Below the pieces are notes generated by a model, which saw only the letters and a program-made list of their open reading frames with translations, searched no databases and was not told the DNA's origin. The position numbers and the translations under genes are program-made. A stretch of 64,000 nucleotides of DNA, from the NCBI RefSeq assembly GCF_964340395.1, contig NC_135556.1:24075223-24139222 (forward strand), given 5' to 3'. Of the stretch, positions 1 through 11,572 are shown piece after piece. This DNA is from Glandiceps talaboti (lineage: Eukaryota; Hemichordata; Enteropneusta; Spengelidae). Position 1 is the stretch's first letter. Every line of letters starts with the position of its first letter.

Positions 1-265
1 AGTTTGAGGAAACGGGTAACTAAGAGTTGACTTGTTCAAGAATCTGTAAATCTCCTGTCGGGTGTGTGAACTGAAAATCTTACAAAACAGGTGAGAAGTG
101 GCTAGGTAGTTAAATCTCTTGTTACCTTGCGTGTATACATCATACAGTACATTGTCTTATATGAAAGTTTTAAAAATACAAATGTATCACTAACCAGCTT
201 ACCCGTCAGAGCAAGCATGTACTTTATCGTTACTTCATGTGACTCTGTTTCTATTACTTCCACAG

Positions 266-406
266 CAAATTGATGGCAAGAAGTTACTTTCACTGACCAA
301 GGAACAGATTTGTAATTTAACAGGAATGAAAGTTGGTCCCTCTCTCAAGATACATGAACATATTCAGCAGTTGAAGGCGAGGCTAGCACAGCAACCACAG
401 CAATAG
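266..406 (+). CDS. Terminal coding exon of a SAM-domain protein
   Basis: The exon follows a good acceptor (pyrimidine-rich stretch ending in CACAG at 261-265) and reads open for 46 codons to TAG at 404-406. The peptide begins QIDGKKLLSLTKEQI and continues with GMKVGPSLKIHEHIQQL. This is the C-terminal half of a sterile alpha motif: the 'IDG..LL.L' turn, then the 'G.K.GP.LKI...I..L' last helix, as in the Polycomb-type SAM domains of polyhomeotic and L3MBTL proteins. SAM domains mediate protein-protein association and often polymerise. The protein ends 12 residues after the helix in a Q-rich tail. The rest of the gene lies to the left of the window, so the full protein cannot be named. An apparent donor at 91 (CAG|GTGAG) does not end an exon compatible with this frame. 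Confidence 0.8.
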   Translation, partial: QIDGKKLLSLTKEQICNLTGMKVGPSLKIHEHIQQLKARLAQQPQQ

Positions 407-1305
407 CAAACAGGCTATATCCAAGAATCTAATGGTGTTATGTGTATCAGTATTGTTACATGTGTTTTCCTGCCTGGCCTACATGTGCCAAAGTTAACCA
501 TATCAATAACACTTTGGGGTGGGAGGTGGGGTTTCGTTACTTGTACATTTGGATATTGCTGTAGTCAGTTACTATGTTGTAACATTGTTCTCATTACAAT
601 GTCAACAAATATGTGTACAAAGAGAAGAATTTGGATGCATGTGTCTTCACAAACTTGTACACAGACTAAGGCTCAATATGTTTGTTGCGAATTCGAATAC
701 AGAAAAGAAGTTTGCCTAGTGGAATCCTGTTTATCTGACAGTATTACTGTATATAACTTAAGAAATTGTTGGCAGGTAAGACAACCTTCTTAGTCTGTGT
801 TTTAGTACACAGTAATCAACAGGTTTATTCAATCATTCTGTCACTTAGGACTTTAAACTTTATGTGGGTGAAATTTAATAGCAACTTGACATAATGAGGC
901 TGACAACAATGAAATTGTTATGCTATATAAATATATCTATTTATCTCTTGCTTGAAACAAATTCGTTGTTTCTTGTTTATAGAAAGAAGAAAAAAGTGCT
1001 AGTATCTTGACTCAAACAAAATAACCATTCTACAATCTCAAAAGAAAGTTCAAAAGAGTGCCAACTTCTTGACAAAGCCAAAGCAGGGATGAAACCTCTA
1101 ATTAGGTCAATTTATGTATATACAAATCTACCATCTCAAAACAAAGTGTATGTATATGAGCAAAATCAAGGTAAATTGAAGTCATGACCTATTGGCTCAC
1201 TCTATATACCATTGTACAATCTCCAAACAAATTTGACACCAAGCTGTGTCCATTTACTCCCTATCAAAAACATGTCTTCAGTTATGTGATTGACAGTAGT
1301 ACACA

Positions 1306-1405
1306 TCGTCACAAACCACGGCCTGTTTTACGGCACTGTTCTTAACATGCCGTCCCACTTTATTTCAAAGTGTAGTGGAAGAAATAACAGCTCTGGTTTG
1401 CGAGA
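1306..1405 (-). mobile_element. Short MITE, copy 1
   Basis: A roughly 100-bp segment with terminal inverted repeats related to TCGCAAACCA / TGGTTTGCGA. It is the reverse complement of the segments at 28270-28370 and 39479-39582. The shared inner blocks are a 'gccgtaaaaca' block next to one end and an 'agctgttatttcttc' block next to the other. There is no coding capacity, so it would be a non-autonomous DNA element. Confidence 0.6.
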
Positions 1406-1654
1406 ATGGCAGTACAATGTCTCTGTAATCAGACACTTGACAGCCGAATAACCTGTCTGACAATTGATTTGTACATTAAAACTGAATGTGAATTCACATT
1501 CTATAAATATTTCAAAGTGTTGTGGGTATTGATACATTTAAATTGAAAATATATTCCAAATGAGAAACTTGTCTCTGACGCCCACCCACTTGATTTCTTC
1601 CTCACTAATAAGTATACCTTGAAGTTACAGCTTGACACATAGCATGAGTCAGAG

Positions 1655-1752
1655 ATATGATGTGATATCACATATAGATATGATATGGTATGATATATGA
1701 CTTGACATGATGTAATTATGATTGATATGATATGATATATGATATGATTTGT
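1655..1752. repeat. Decayed (TGATA)n simple repeat
   Basis: Imperfect runs of TGATATGATA with interruptions. Confidence 0.7.
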
Positions 1753-2084
1753 GCAATACTTATCCTTATTTCCTTTATTATCAATTTACTACATGAAGAC
1801 AGTCAGTACAATTAATCTTGTCTTACCCAAAATGATACATCTGTAAGATTTTTAGAAGTGCCAGCAGAATTTTTAGTTGAATAGTAATTACTTTTTAATG
1901 GTAAATACAGTATAAATTCATTTCTGTAATAATATGGGAAACACAACCATGTTAGCAGTATCTGTGATGTGTTGCCATGACAACACACCATAGATATCCA
2001 TGACAATAGAATGTAAGTTTTATGCATTCTTTGCTGACAGAGTACATATCAGGACATCAGTTGTTATTTCTATTTTAAAAAGAC

Positions 2085-2600
2085 AGTTGCCATAGTAACA
2101 TGTGAATTTCAATTTCAAAAACAGTTGCCACAGCGCATGTGGGATTTCCTTTTAAAAACAGTTGCCATAGTGAATGTGGGATTTCTATTGAACAGTTGCT
2201 ATTGTAGTGTATGTGGGATTTCTTTAAAACAATTGCCATAGTAGATTGGGGTTTTCTATAAACAAACTATCACTGTATGTGTGCAGTATATTAAACAGTG
2301 CTATAGTGGATTTGGAAGGTCTATAAATCAAATGTGAAACTTGCTTACATATGGAGGTTTCTATATTGGAGATGTCACTATGCATATGAGGTTTCTAGAA
2401 GACTATCACCATGGCAAATGTGGGATTTCGATAATACCAATTGTCACCATACATGTGGGGTTTCTATAACACCAAACACCATAGCAAATATGGGATTTCT
2501 ATACCACAACTATCACTGCATGGGGTTTCTGTAGTACTAATTTGTCATATGTTGATTTCTGTGAAGAAAAACCCCAGTTATCATAATACAGTACATATGG
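2085..2600 (+). repeat. Degenerate tandem repeat, unit about 40-55 bp
   Basis: About ten diverged units share a core like 'acagttgccatagt', then 'atgtgggatttct', then a short A-rich stretch. Unit length varies, so this is an old minisatellite. It lies in the presumed 3' UTR. Confidence 0.65.
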
Positions 2601-4077
2601 GGTGGCGCCTGCTTCTAACTTCCATTAGCAGTAGAGAAATGTAACATTTGACACACATCAAACACTACTTTCTTAGCGGGCAGGCTGTGAAAACAAAGAG
2701 GTTTACCTTTTTGTTCCGAGTTCTTCTCACAAATAGAAAGCTAGTTATGTATTCTTCACAAACTGCTTGAATACCATAACACCACAAATATAATTGAGAT
2801 CAACTCTACCGGTACTATTTGCCAAGCTAGATAGATACAATATGAAGAAGAAAAAAAAAGAAAGATAAAAATGCCTAAGAATGTCAATCTATATTGTCCT
2901 TTTTTTATATATGATCTAACAGATAAACCAGTATTGTGGCGATTTTTTTTCCAGATTCTCTAGTGTACATTGTAGATGAACTACTACTACTACTGACACA
3001 CTCATTTAAGCTTGATATACTTATTTTAAAATTTACTACGATCTCAGTTTGATCAGAGAATTGAAAGAGATTTATCATGAAGTCAGTGGAGGAACTTGCC
3101 TTTTTTACAGTCAGGTAGCTGTCATTTCCATAATTGTGAACACAATGGTCTAGCCATTGCTTATTTTGAACTTTTTAAACTTATTTCACCATCTGAACTT
3201 TGAATGGTGGGGTTTTTGTCACGTTGAAAATTACAGAGTTTAGCCGTTCATAAAAATGAAACACAAAGAATTAGTACTTTTCAGTGTCAATCCAATGCTG
3301 CACTTTCATATCAAATGTTTTCAACAGAATCTGAAATCACCTATCACAGTGCTGCTTTGGTTAATGTTCATGCCCCTCCCCACCCCTCCAGCTGAAAAGT
3401 TGAAGTGTTTGTTTTTTACATTTGTATTTTTTCATGCTGTACCTTAAACTGCAATCATGAAATGTAATGACAGATTGGAAAGCAAAGGTGGTTGTCTGTA
3501 CGCTCCGTTCTAAAGAGTGTCTAGCACCATATGTTGTTGTAATATTATGTGACTTTGGTCAAACCATTCTGTGTACATACACCCATACCTACCCGAGGAC
3601 CATTTCTACTTGTTTGTTTGTATAGTGTATTGTCTTTGTCTTTTTTTGACTTTGGTACTTTGGAGAAGACAGAGTATTCTGTCCGTGTAAATATTTATGG
3701 TGTTCTTCTTAGATTGTAGTGAAGCATTTAAGTATAGAGTATTTTGAATTTATTTTGTGTACAGTTTTCACTTATTAAAAAGTAACATTGACACATCATC
3801 TTTCAACACAGTGTACATATAAAGGTTTTAACTCATTGAAATATCCCTGTAGAAGAATTCAAGTTTTTCCCCATTTGTTTTACATTTGTAACTTCACAGT
3901 TCATGGAACACGACAACACACAATATCCAACATATGGAGTATAAATTTTGACCATCAGAAAGTGGATATATGTAATTTATCTGCCTATAACCACTGTGTA
4001 TGTATATAGATCAAATAACCCTTCTGATAACAATCACACCATTGGATGTACAGTACAACTCAAGAATCCCTTTCAAA

Positions 4078-4560
4078 TTTGCTAACTCTGTCAGCCTGAG
4101 CTAACATTTTGCTTGTGCAGGCATTAATCTTCCAGTTCCTAATGCATGCTGGTGAGGTATTAGTGCTAACTCTGTGTCCACCTGAGCTAACATTTTGCTT
4201 GTACAGACATTAATCTTCCAGCTTCTAATGCATGCTAACTCTGGGTCAGCTTGAGCTAGCCTTGTGTTAGCATTTGGCTTGCGCAGGCATTAATCTTCCA
4301 GTTGCCAACACATACTGGTGAGGTATTAGTGCTAACTCTATGTCAGCCCTCAGACCACTATATTCTCTATAGTGGTCTGAGGCCAGTCAGAGCTAGCCTT
4401 GTGTTAACATTTGGCTTGTGCAGACATTAATCTTCCAGTTGCTAACACATGGGCACTAACTCTGCATCAGCCTGCGCTAGCCGTATGGCTGGTACAGATA
4501 TTTATCTTCCAGTTGCTAACAAATACTAGTTAGATCAGCTTGTTAGCACCATCCTGACCC
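4078..4560 (+). repeat. Degenerate tandem repeat, unit about 80-100 bp
   Basis: Five or six diverged units carry 'gctaactctg..tcagcc', 'gagctaacatttggcttg' and 'cattaatcttccagtt' in the same order. It lies in the presumed 3' UTR of the SAM-domain gene. Confidence 0.7.
4348..4382. other. Perfect hairpin in the 3' UTR repeat
   Basis: Two 15-nt arms (CCTCAGACCACTATA and its exact complement) flank a 5-nt loop. It interrupts one unit of the surrounding tandem repeat. It could be a structured RNA element or a tiny inverted insertion. Confidence 0.7.
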
Positions 4561-5452
4561 TATGTTAGCATGGAGCTACTACAGTGCTAGCCCAGTTAGA
4601 AACCATTTCTTGAGCTGTACTTTATGTACATTATCAGTCGGATCTCTGTGGTTATAATATCAGTCAATATTAATATTTCACATACTGTTAAATAGTAATA
4701 AACATCTTGATTACTTGGTTTTCAATGAAGACAGTGATGTGTACATTGTACATTTCACCAGGGAAGCAATAAATTGATATCTAGAAATTGAAGAGAGTGG
4801 TCACCATGTGATCAGCTATACATACATTGGACCCACTTGATATACACAAATGATGTATATTTATAGTTGTAACATTGAGGATAATTCTGATTGTAGTAAT
4901 GAATGTCTAGTAAAATAGATGTCTCAATGACAACCCCTGATGAAATGTACACACTGCAGTATTCAAAGAACCTCTGTAATCAAAGTGCGCAATACCATGA
5001 AATAGGATGCCTTGCCTGAAATGTAGTTAATATCAGTTGATATACTTGTTATCAGTATAATAAAACACTGTGTCTGTAGATAAAATTAGTTTATCATGAA
5101 TATACAGTGCTTATAAATTTGATTATAGCATACATTGTGGACACATGACAGTTATCAAAATTATATTTGTGTTGTCAGACTTTTCATAGTTCAACAGGGA
5201 ACAACTTGAATTCTGTGCAGTGGTTGCAATATTGAAGGAAATCATGTGTTTCAGTGTGTGTCAGTATATAAGTTATGCAAAGGATATAGTCAGATATCTT
5301 TAGACATAACACCACTTTCAGAAACACTTGTACAGCATTTATTAATATAGAAAATCATTGACTTTAAACTCCTGTATCGTTATCAAATAATTTCTTTACA
5401 AAGGTCATGATGTTTTTTTTGTTGTCCAAAGTAGTACTGGACTGAAATACTC

Positions 5453-5458
5453 AATAAA
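5453..5458 (+). terminator. Last poly(A) signal before the satellite spacer
   Basis: AATAAA lies about 90 bp before the 35-bp minisatellite. It is the most distal plus-strand signal for the SAM-domain gene. Confidence 0.35.
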
Positions 5459-5547
5459 ATGGTACATTTGAATATACAAGGCGTTTCTCTGGTAATTTTA
5501 TTAAAGTCTCTGACTCGAGTCACTCACAATGCGACATTCTATAGCCA

Positions 5548-7240
5548 TATCATACATTACGCATGAGCTACATACAGGCTGTCGTACTGTATCACATACG
5601 AGCTACGTACAGGCTGTCATACTGTATCACATATGGGCTACATACAGGCTGTCGTACTGTATCACATACGAGCTACGTACAGGCTGTCGTACTGTATTAC
5701 ATATGAGCTACGTACAGGCTGTCGTACTGTATCACATACGAGCTACATACAGGCTGTCGTACTGCATCACATATGGGCTACATACAGGCTGTCGTACTGT
5801 ATTACATATGGGCTACATACAGGCTGTCGTACTGTATTACATATGAGCTACATACAGGCTGTCGTACTGTATCACATATGGGCTACATACAGGCTGTTGT
5901 ACTGTATTACATATGAGCTACGTACAGGCTGTCGTACTGTATCACATATGAGCTAATACAGACTGTCATACTGTATCACATACGAGCTACATACAGGCTG
6001 TCGTACTGTATCACATATGGGCTATATACAGGCTGTCGTACTGTATCACATATGGGCTACATACAGGCTGTTGTACTGTATTACATATGAGCTACGTACA
6101 GGCTGTCGTACTGTATCACATATGAGCTAATACAGACTCATACTGTATCACATATGGGCTACATACAGGCTGTCGTACTGTATCACATATGGGCTAAATA
6201 CAGGCTGTCGTACTGTATTACATATGGGCTACGTGCATGTTGTCATACTGTATCACATATGGGCTACGTACAGGCTGTCGTACTGTATCACATATGGGCT
6301 ACGTACAGGCTGTCGTACTGTATTACATATGGGCTACATGCATGTTGTCATACTGTATCACATATGGGCTACATACAGGCTGTCGTACTGTATTACATAT
6401 GAGCTACATACAGGCTGTCGTACTGTATCACATATGGGCTACATACAGGCTGTCGTACTGTATTACATATGAGCTACGTACAGGCTGTCGTCCTGTATCA
6501 CATATGAGCTACGTACAGGCTGTCGTACTGTATCACATATGAGCTACATACAGGCTGTCGTACTGTATCACATATGAGCTACATACAGGCTGTCGTACTG
6601 TATCACATATGGGCTACATACAGACTGTCGTACTGTATCACATATGAGCTACATACAGGCTGTCGTACTGTATCACATATGAGCTACATACAGGCTGTCG
6701 TACTGTATCACATATGAGCTACGTACAGGCTGTCGTACTGTATCACATATGAGCTACATACAGGCTGTCGTACTGTATCACATATGGGCTACATACAGAC
6801 TGTCGTACTGTATCACATATGAGCTACATACAGGCTGTCGTACTGTATCACATATGGGCTACGTACAGGCTGTCGTACTGTATCACATATGGGCTATGTG
6901 CATGTTGTCATACTGTATCACATGAGCTACATACAGGCTGTCGTACTGTATCACATATGGGCTACGTACAGACTGTCGTACTGTATCACATATGGGCTAC
7001 GTGCATGTTGTCATACCACCTCACATCACATACTATCTACATGTTATCATACAACCTCACATATGGGCTACCTACATGTTGTCATACCATACATAACATG
7101 TGGGTTACCTACAAGTCATACCACCTCACATATGGGCTATCTACATGCATGCTGTCATACTGCCTCCCATGGGCTACCTACACATACCACCACATATGGG
7201 CTATCTACATGTCACACCACCTCACTTATGGGCTATCTAC
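5548..7240 (+). repeat. 35-bp minisatellite array
   Basis: More than 40 copies of a 35-bp unit (core 'gctacatacaggctgtcgt' followed by 'actgtatcacatatg'). Variation is mostly acata/acgta, gagct/gggct and tatta/tatca. A variant with 'gtgcatgttgtcat' recurs. The right end (about 7020-7240) has decayed, irregular units. Several 80-145 aa open frames across the array are frame artefacts of the repeat. Confidence 0.95.
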
Positions 7241-7650
7241 ACAGCCTAGAATCTAAGTGTGTCAACTTCAATACTTTCCACACAGCCTAGAATCTAAGCG
7301 TGTCAACTTCAATACTTTCCACACAGCCTAGAATCTAAGCGTGTCAACTTCAACCTTTTCCACACAGCCTAGAATCTAAGTGTCAACTTCAATACTTTCC
7401 ACACAGCCTAGAATCTAAGCGTGTCAACTTCAATACTTTCCACACAGCCTAGAATCTAAGCATGTCAACTTCAACCCTTTCCACACAGCCTAGAATCTAA
7501 GGGTGTCAACTTCAACCCTTTCCACACAGCCTAGAATCTAAGCATGTCAACTTCAACCCTTTCCACACAGCCTAGAATCTAAGTGTGTCAACTTCAACCC
7601 TTTCCTGTTACTGGCTTTCCACCCCAGCCTCGAATCTAAGCATGTCGTCT
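7239..7650 (+). repeat. 41-bp minisatellite array
   Basis: Nine close copies and one decayed copy of a 41-bp unit (acagcctagaatctaag, then gtgtcaacttcaa, then a C/T-rich stretch). It abuts the 35-bp array directly. A short inverted copy of its core (tagattctagg) lies at about 7690, just past the array. Confidence 0.95.
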
Positions 7651-7787
7651 TCAATACTTTCCCTCTTCAACATCGAAGTCAAAACATTTAGATTCTAGGT
7701 TAAACACCTCAACAAACACACTGAATGGGCTACCATCATACAGACTGAACAAACACCCACCAATCGTTGTCCTTTTAAGTAGAACAA

Positions 7788-7793
7788 TTTATT
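7788..7793 (-). terminator. Candidate poly(A) signal of the SUMO transcript
   Basis: AATAAA on the minus strand, just right of the satellite spacer. If used, the SUMO 3' UTR is about 3.8 kb and contains the 20-bp minisatellite. Confidence 0.4.
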
Positions 7794-10130
7794 ACAAATA
7801 CAATACACATAAACTGAAGATTACAAGTAAAACTAGTTGTACCTAGGATTGAAATCACAAAAATCATGATATTTTGCTGTTGTATGCTTTTAACAGAATA
7901 ACTATCAAAATAATTAACAAATCAAAAGAAATAACTACGGACAATTCAACACAAATGTCATGTTTAGTTGATACTTCAAATACCTTCCCATCATCCTGAC
8001 TGACCATATACAATGATAGGGTATCATTTCTACATCTAACCACACTTGAAACACAGCGGATACAAGGGGACATTGTGTAGGTCTATAACATCATCAACGA
8101 CATTGACAATAACTCTCTTTCACTGGAGAAATGTGTTATATTTCGGTCAGTGAAAGCATATCAGATACTGGGATGATATGGTGCCAGATTGGACACTAGG
8201 AAGAACTATTTTCCTGTTTGAGTAGTTAAGAATGGAACTCTTTACAGGACTATGTTGTATTATCCAAGAACATAAATGACTTTAAAAATAACATTGATCG
8301 GCACTTCTGTACCAGACTCTGATGTGATGTTCTTAATTTTAAAATACACAATCCCTAACTGAACTGAACTGAACTAAACTAAACTAAACTACACATAACA
8401 TAGAGTAGAACTAGATAAATGTTGACTTTTCACATACATTATTAGTACTCCTAAAATCAAATCTGAATGAGGTAAGATAGATGAACCATACAAACACAGA
8501 ATAATACTTTCAATAACAATACTGATCTAATGAAAGTACAGTATTATTTGTAAAAATGTTGGTATCACCAGACATAGATAAATATTTACCATTTCAGAAT
8601 TACAATTTTTTGTGGTCAAGATATTCATGAAGTATTTACCAATCACTGTAAATAAAATGTACTATTTTGAAACAATTAACATAGATAAATACTAATAAAT
8701 TGGTAAACTTTCCACCATGCAAGACTCATTATTCCATGCTTCAAACTGTTGCGTAATATAAATGATTTCTTCAATATACATGTTTGTGCATGATGATAGC
8801 ATTTGCATTTTATCATATGGTAATTTGTGCAACATAAGGAAGGCAGACTTCCCACATTAAGTCAGTAGATGTGCACATGTAATAGCAGAACAGAAATATT
8901 CATTACCGGGGTACTCCTATTACAGTGACTTATGGGTAATCACAGTCCCTCTATCACACAGAGGAACTGTGGAGTAATGAATGTTTATGTTCCATCGCAT
9001 ATGCATATCTGCTAATTCCCATGAAACAATGCTTATCCATGGTATGGCAAGGACCTCCATTGAATTATGAATGAGGAACAAGTTTCAATTCTGACAGTAT
9101 TTCTTAACAGTTGGGTGTAATGTAATGTACCTGATGTAAAATCATGAAATGACTCTCCAGAACCCTCTGTTTAAAAAATGCATATATTCCTGCAGTGGTG
9201 TTCTCCTTCAAAAGCATTTCAATCAAGTAGACAGGTGTGGAGGACAACCTATGTATGGATGTGGCTAACTGTTGTAGCATGTGGAAGAGCTCAAAAAGAA
9301 GGTGGGAATATACTGTACAAATCATTCAAGAATTACACAAATTTTGCCTATAAAATGGTACAACGTGGAGATGGTACGTGGTTGTTTCTGGCAACTATTG
9401 ACTCCTACTCCATCAGCTGCAAACTTTACTTGACCTCAAACTTTGACACTACAGTAAGTGTTAGACTGTAAGAAACAGAAACTTGACAATGTCAGTTACA
9501 CTGCAATGTTGCTTATAAGGAATTTAATGTACACTACATTTGATAATTAAGTCTACTCCAAGATGTGTCAGTTTCACAACATAAGATCACAAGACACTGC
9601 AATCAAAACATGAATGTATATGTATAGTTTGTCACTGTGTTTATACTATATCGATACAGACTACATTTTACCTCAACCAACTATACATAACTCGTGCTGA
9701 CTATACACTTGTGTTAATTAAAGTTCTTTTCAAATGTTTGCAATACAAATAACCCATGGGTCTTACCTACATGTAGACAAAAGGCATGTGATTTTCATGG
9801 TAATGACAATGTCGGGTCATCCCTACCATAACTGTAAGTGATGGCACAGTCCTGTAAATTTATATTTAACAATACAATAATCTTGGATATAGTCCTGTAA
9901 AACTGTATTTCACACTCAAATTTAAGTATGATTTAGTTTAATTACTTTACAATCACATGTCTTGACAGACAATCTTTCTACCCTACTTTGTATCTGATAT
10001 CAAGTCTATCGAGAAGAAGAAAATGATATTATCTCTTGAGTTAAATACAACTATCCTTTTAAAACTATAACTTTTGTATAGATTTGCTGAGCAGTAAGTA
10101 GTAGTAACCTTGGCCCATTTTGCTGAATGT
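7794..10130 (-). other. Presumed SUMO 3' UTR / flank
   Basis: No coding exon is visible. A short (CTGAA)/(CTAAA) run lies at about 8356-8392. The segment at about 9105-9200 shares a block with 12210-12310 ('gtaaaatcatgaaatgac' plus similar flanks), suggesting an old duplicated repeat. Confidence 0.4.
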
Positions 10131-11135
10131 GTACACTGGTCAGTGACTGTACACAGTTGTTAGAGACTGTACACACTGATCAGTGACTATGCAGTTGTTA
10201 GTGACTGTACATACTGATCAGTGACTGTACATACTGATCAGTGACTGTGCACACTGGTCAGTGACTGTACATACTGGTCAGTGACTGTACATACTGATCA
10301 GTGACTGTACACACTGGTCAGTGACTGTACATACTGGTCAGTGACTGTACATACTGATCAGTGACTGTACATACTGGTCAGTGACTGTACACACTGGTCA
10401 GTGACTGTACATACTGGTCAGTGACTGTACACACTGGTCAGTGACTGTACATACTGGTCAGTGACTGTACACACTGATCAGTGACTGTACATACTGGTCA
10501 GTGACTGTACACACTGGTCAGTGACTGTACATACTGGTCAGTGACTGTACACACTGGTTAGTGACTGTACATACTGGTCAGTGACTGTACATACTGATCA
10601 GTGACTGTGCACACTGGTCAGTGACTGTACACACTGGTCAGTGACTGTACACACTGTTTAGTGACTGTACACACTGTTTAGTGACTGTACATACTGGTCA
10701 GTGACTGTACATACTGGTCAGTGACTGTACATACTGATCAGTGACTGTACATACTGGTCAGTGACTGTACACACTGGTCAGTGACTGTACACACTGGTCA
10801 GTGACTGTACACACTGGTCAGTGACTGTACATACCGTTTAGTGACTGTACACACTGGTCAGTGACTGTACACACTGGTCAGTGACTGTACACACTGTTTA
10901 GTGACTGTACATACTGATCAGTGACTGTACATACTGGTCAGTGACTGTACATACTGGTCAGTGACTGTACATACTGATCAGTGACTGTGCACACTGGTCA
11001 GTGACTGTGCACACTGGTCAGTGACTGTACACACTGGTCAGTGACTGTGCACACTGATCAGTGACTGTACACACTGGTCAGTGACTGTACACACTGGTCA
11101 GTGACTGTGCACACTGGTCAGTGACAGTATACACA
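10131..11135. repeat. 20-bp minisatellite array
   Basis: About 50 copies of a 20-bp unit (GTCAGTGACTGTACATACTG) in near-perfect register. Variation is confined mostly to cat/cac, ggt/gat and gtac/gtgc. Units with 'gatcag' create the 12-bp perfect palindrome CACTGATCAGTG. It lies in the presumed SUMO 3' UTR. Confidence 0.97.
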
Positions 11136-11572
11136 TTGCTCTGTGACTGCACACTGATAAGGGACTGTGAACATCAATTTCTAATTGAAATTTTAGATCC
11201 AGCTATTTACTAGCAGGTACAAATATTCTGTGATATGAACTAAGAAAAATGATACCTTCTGATATAAATGCAATAACATAACATGAATAATTACAACACT
11301 GTAAACTGTACTTGTGCTGAACGACGTATGTACTTGTATCGAGTCATCTTTCAATCAGTGAACGTGAAACTGCATGACGCAATTTTGTCCCTCTGTCAAC
11401 TCTATAATTTCACTGCATACAGCAAAAAACCATAACATAATTCAGCACAGCTTTGGCATCCTCATTTTGTGATGGTAGCATTGATACACAATTGGCACTC
11501 AATCCATTCATCTGTTTCAACACACAGCAGTCAATATAATTGTTTGTAAGACTGCTGGTGAATCCTAGTATA

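Larger units (their letters stand above)
407..5470 (+). other. 3' UTR / 3' flank of the SAM-domain gene
   Basis: No coding exon is visible for about 5 kb after the stop. Poly(A) signals AATAAA occur at 4697-4702, 4768-4773, 5059-5064 and 5453-5458, all on the plus strand, so a very long 3' UTR is possible. The stretch holds decayed tandem repeats and one short MITE, listed separately. The 60-120 aa open frames inside it have no family features. Confidence 0.4.

Noticed and set aside
1-90. Upstream exon of the SAM-domain gene ending at CAG|GTGAG (91)
   Set aside because: In the phase needed to join the exon at 266 the frame has a stop at 67-69. The other phases break the SAM frame.
5529-7290. 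Open frames of 80-145 codons in the 35-bp array
   Set aside because: Frame artefacts. The unit is not a multiple of three, so frames drift, and there are no splice or start features.
9178-9471. 97-codon plus-strand frame opposite the SUMO 3' region
   Set aside because: No family features, no supporting splice signals, and it overlaps a likely duplicated repeat.
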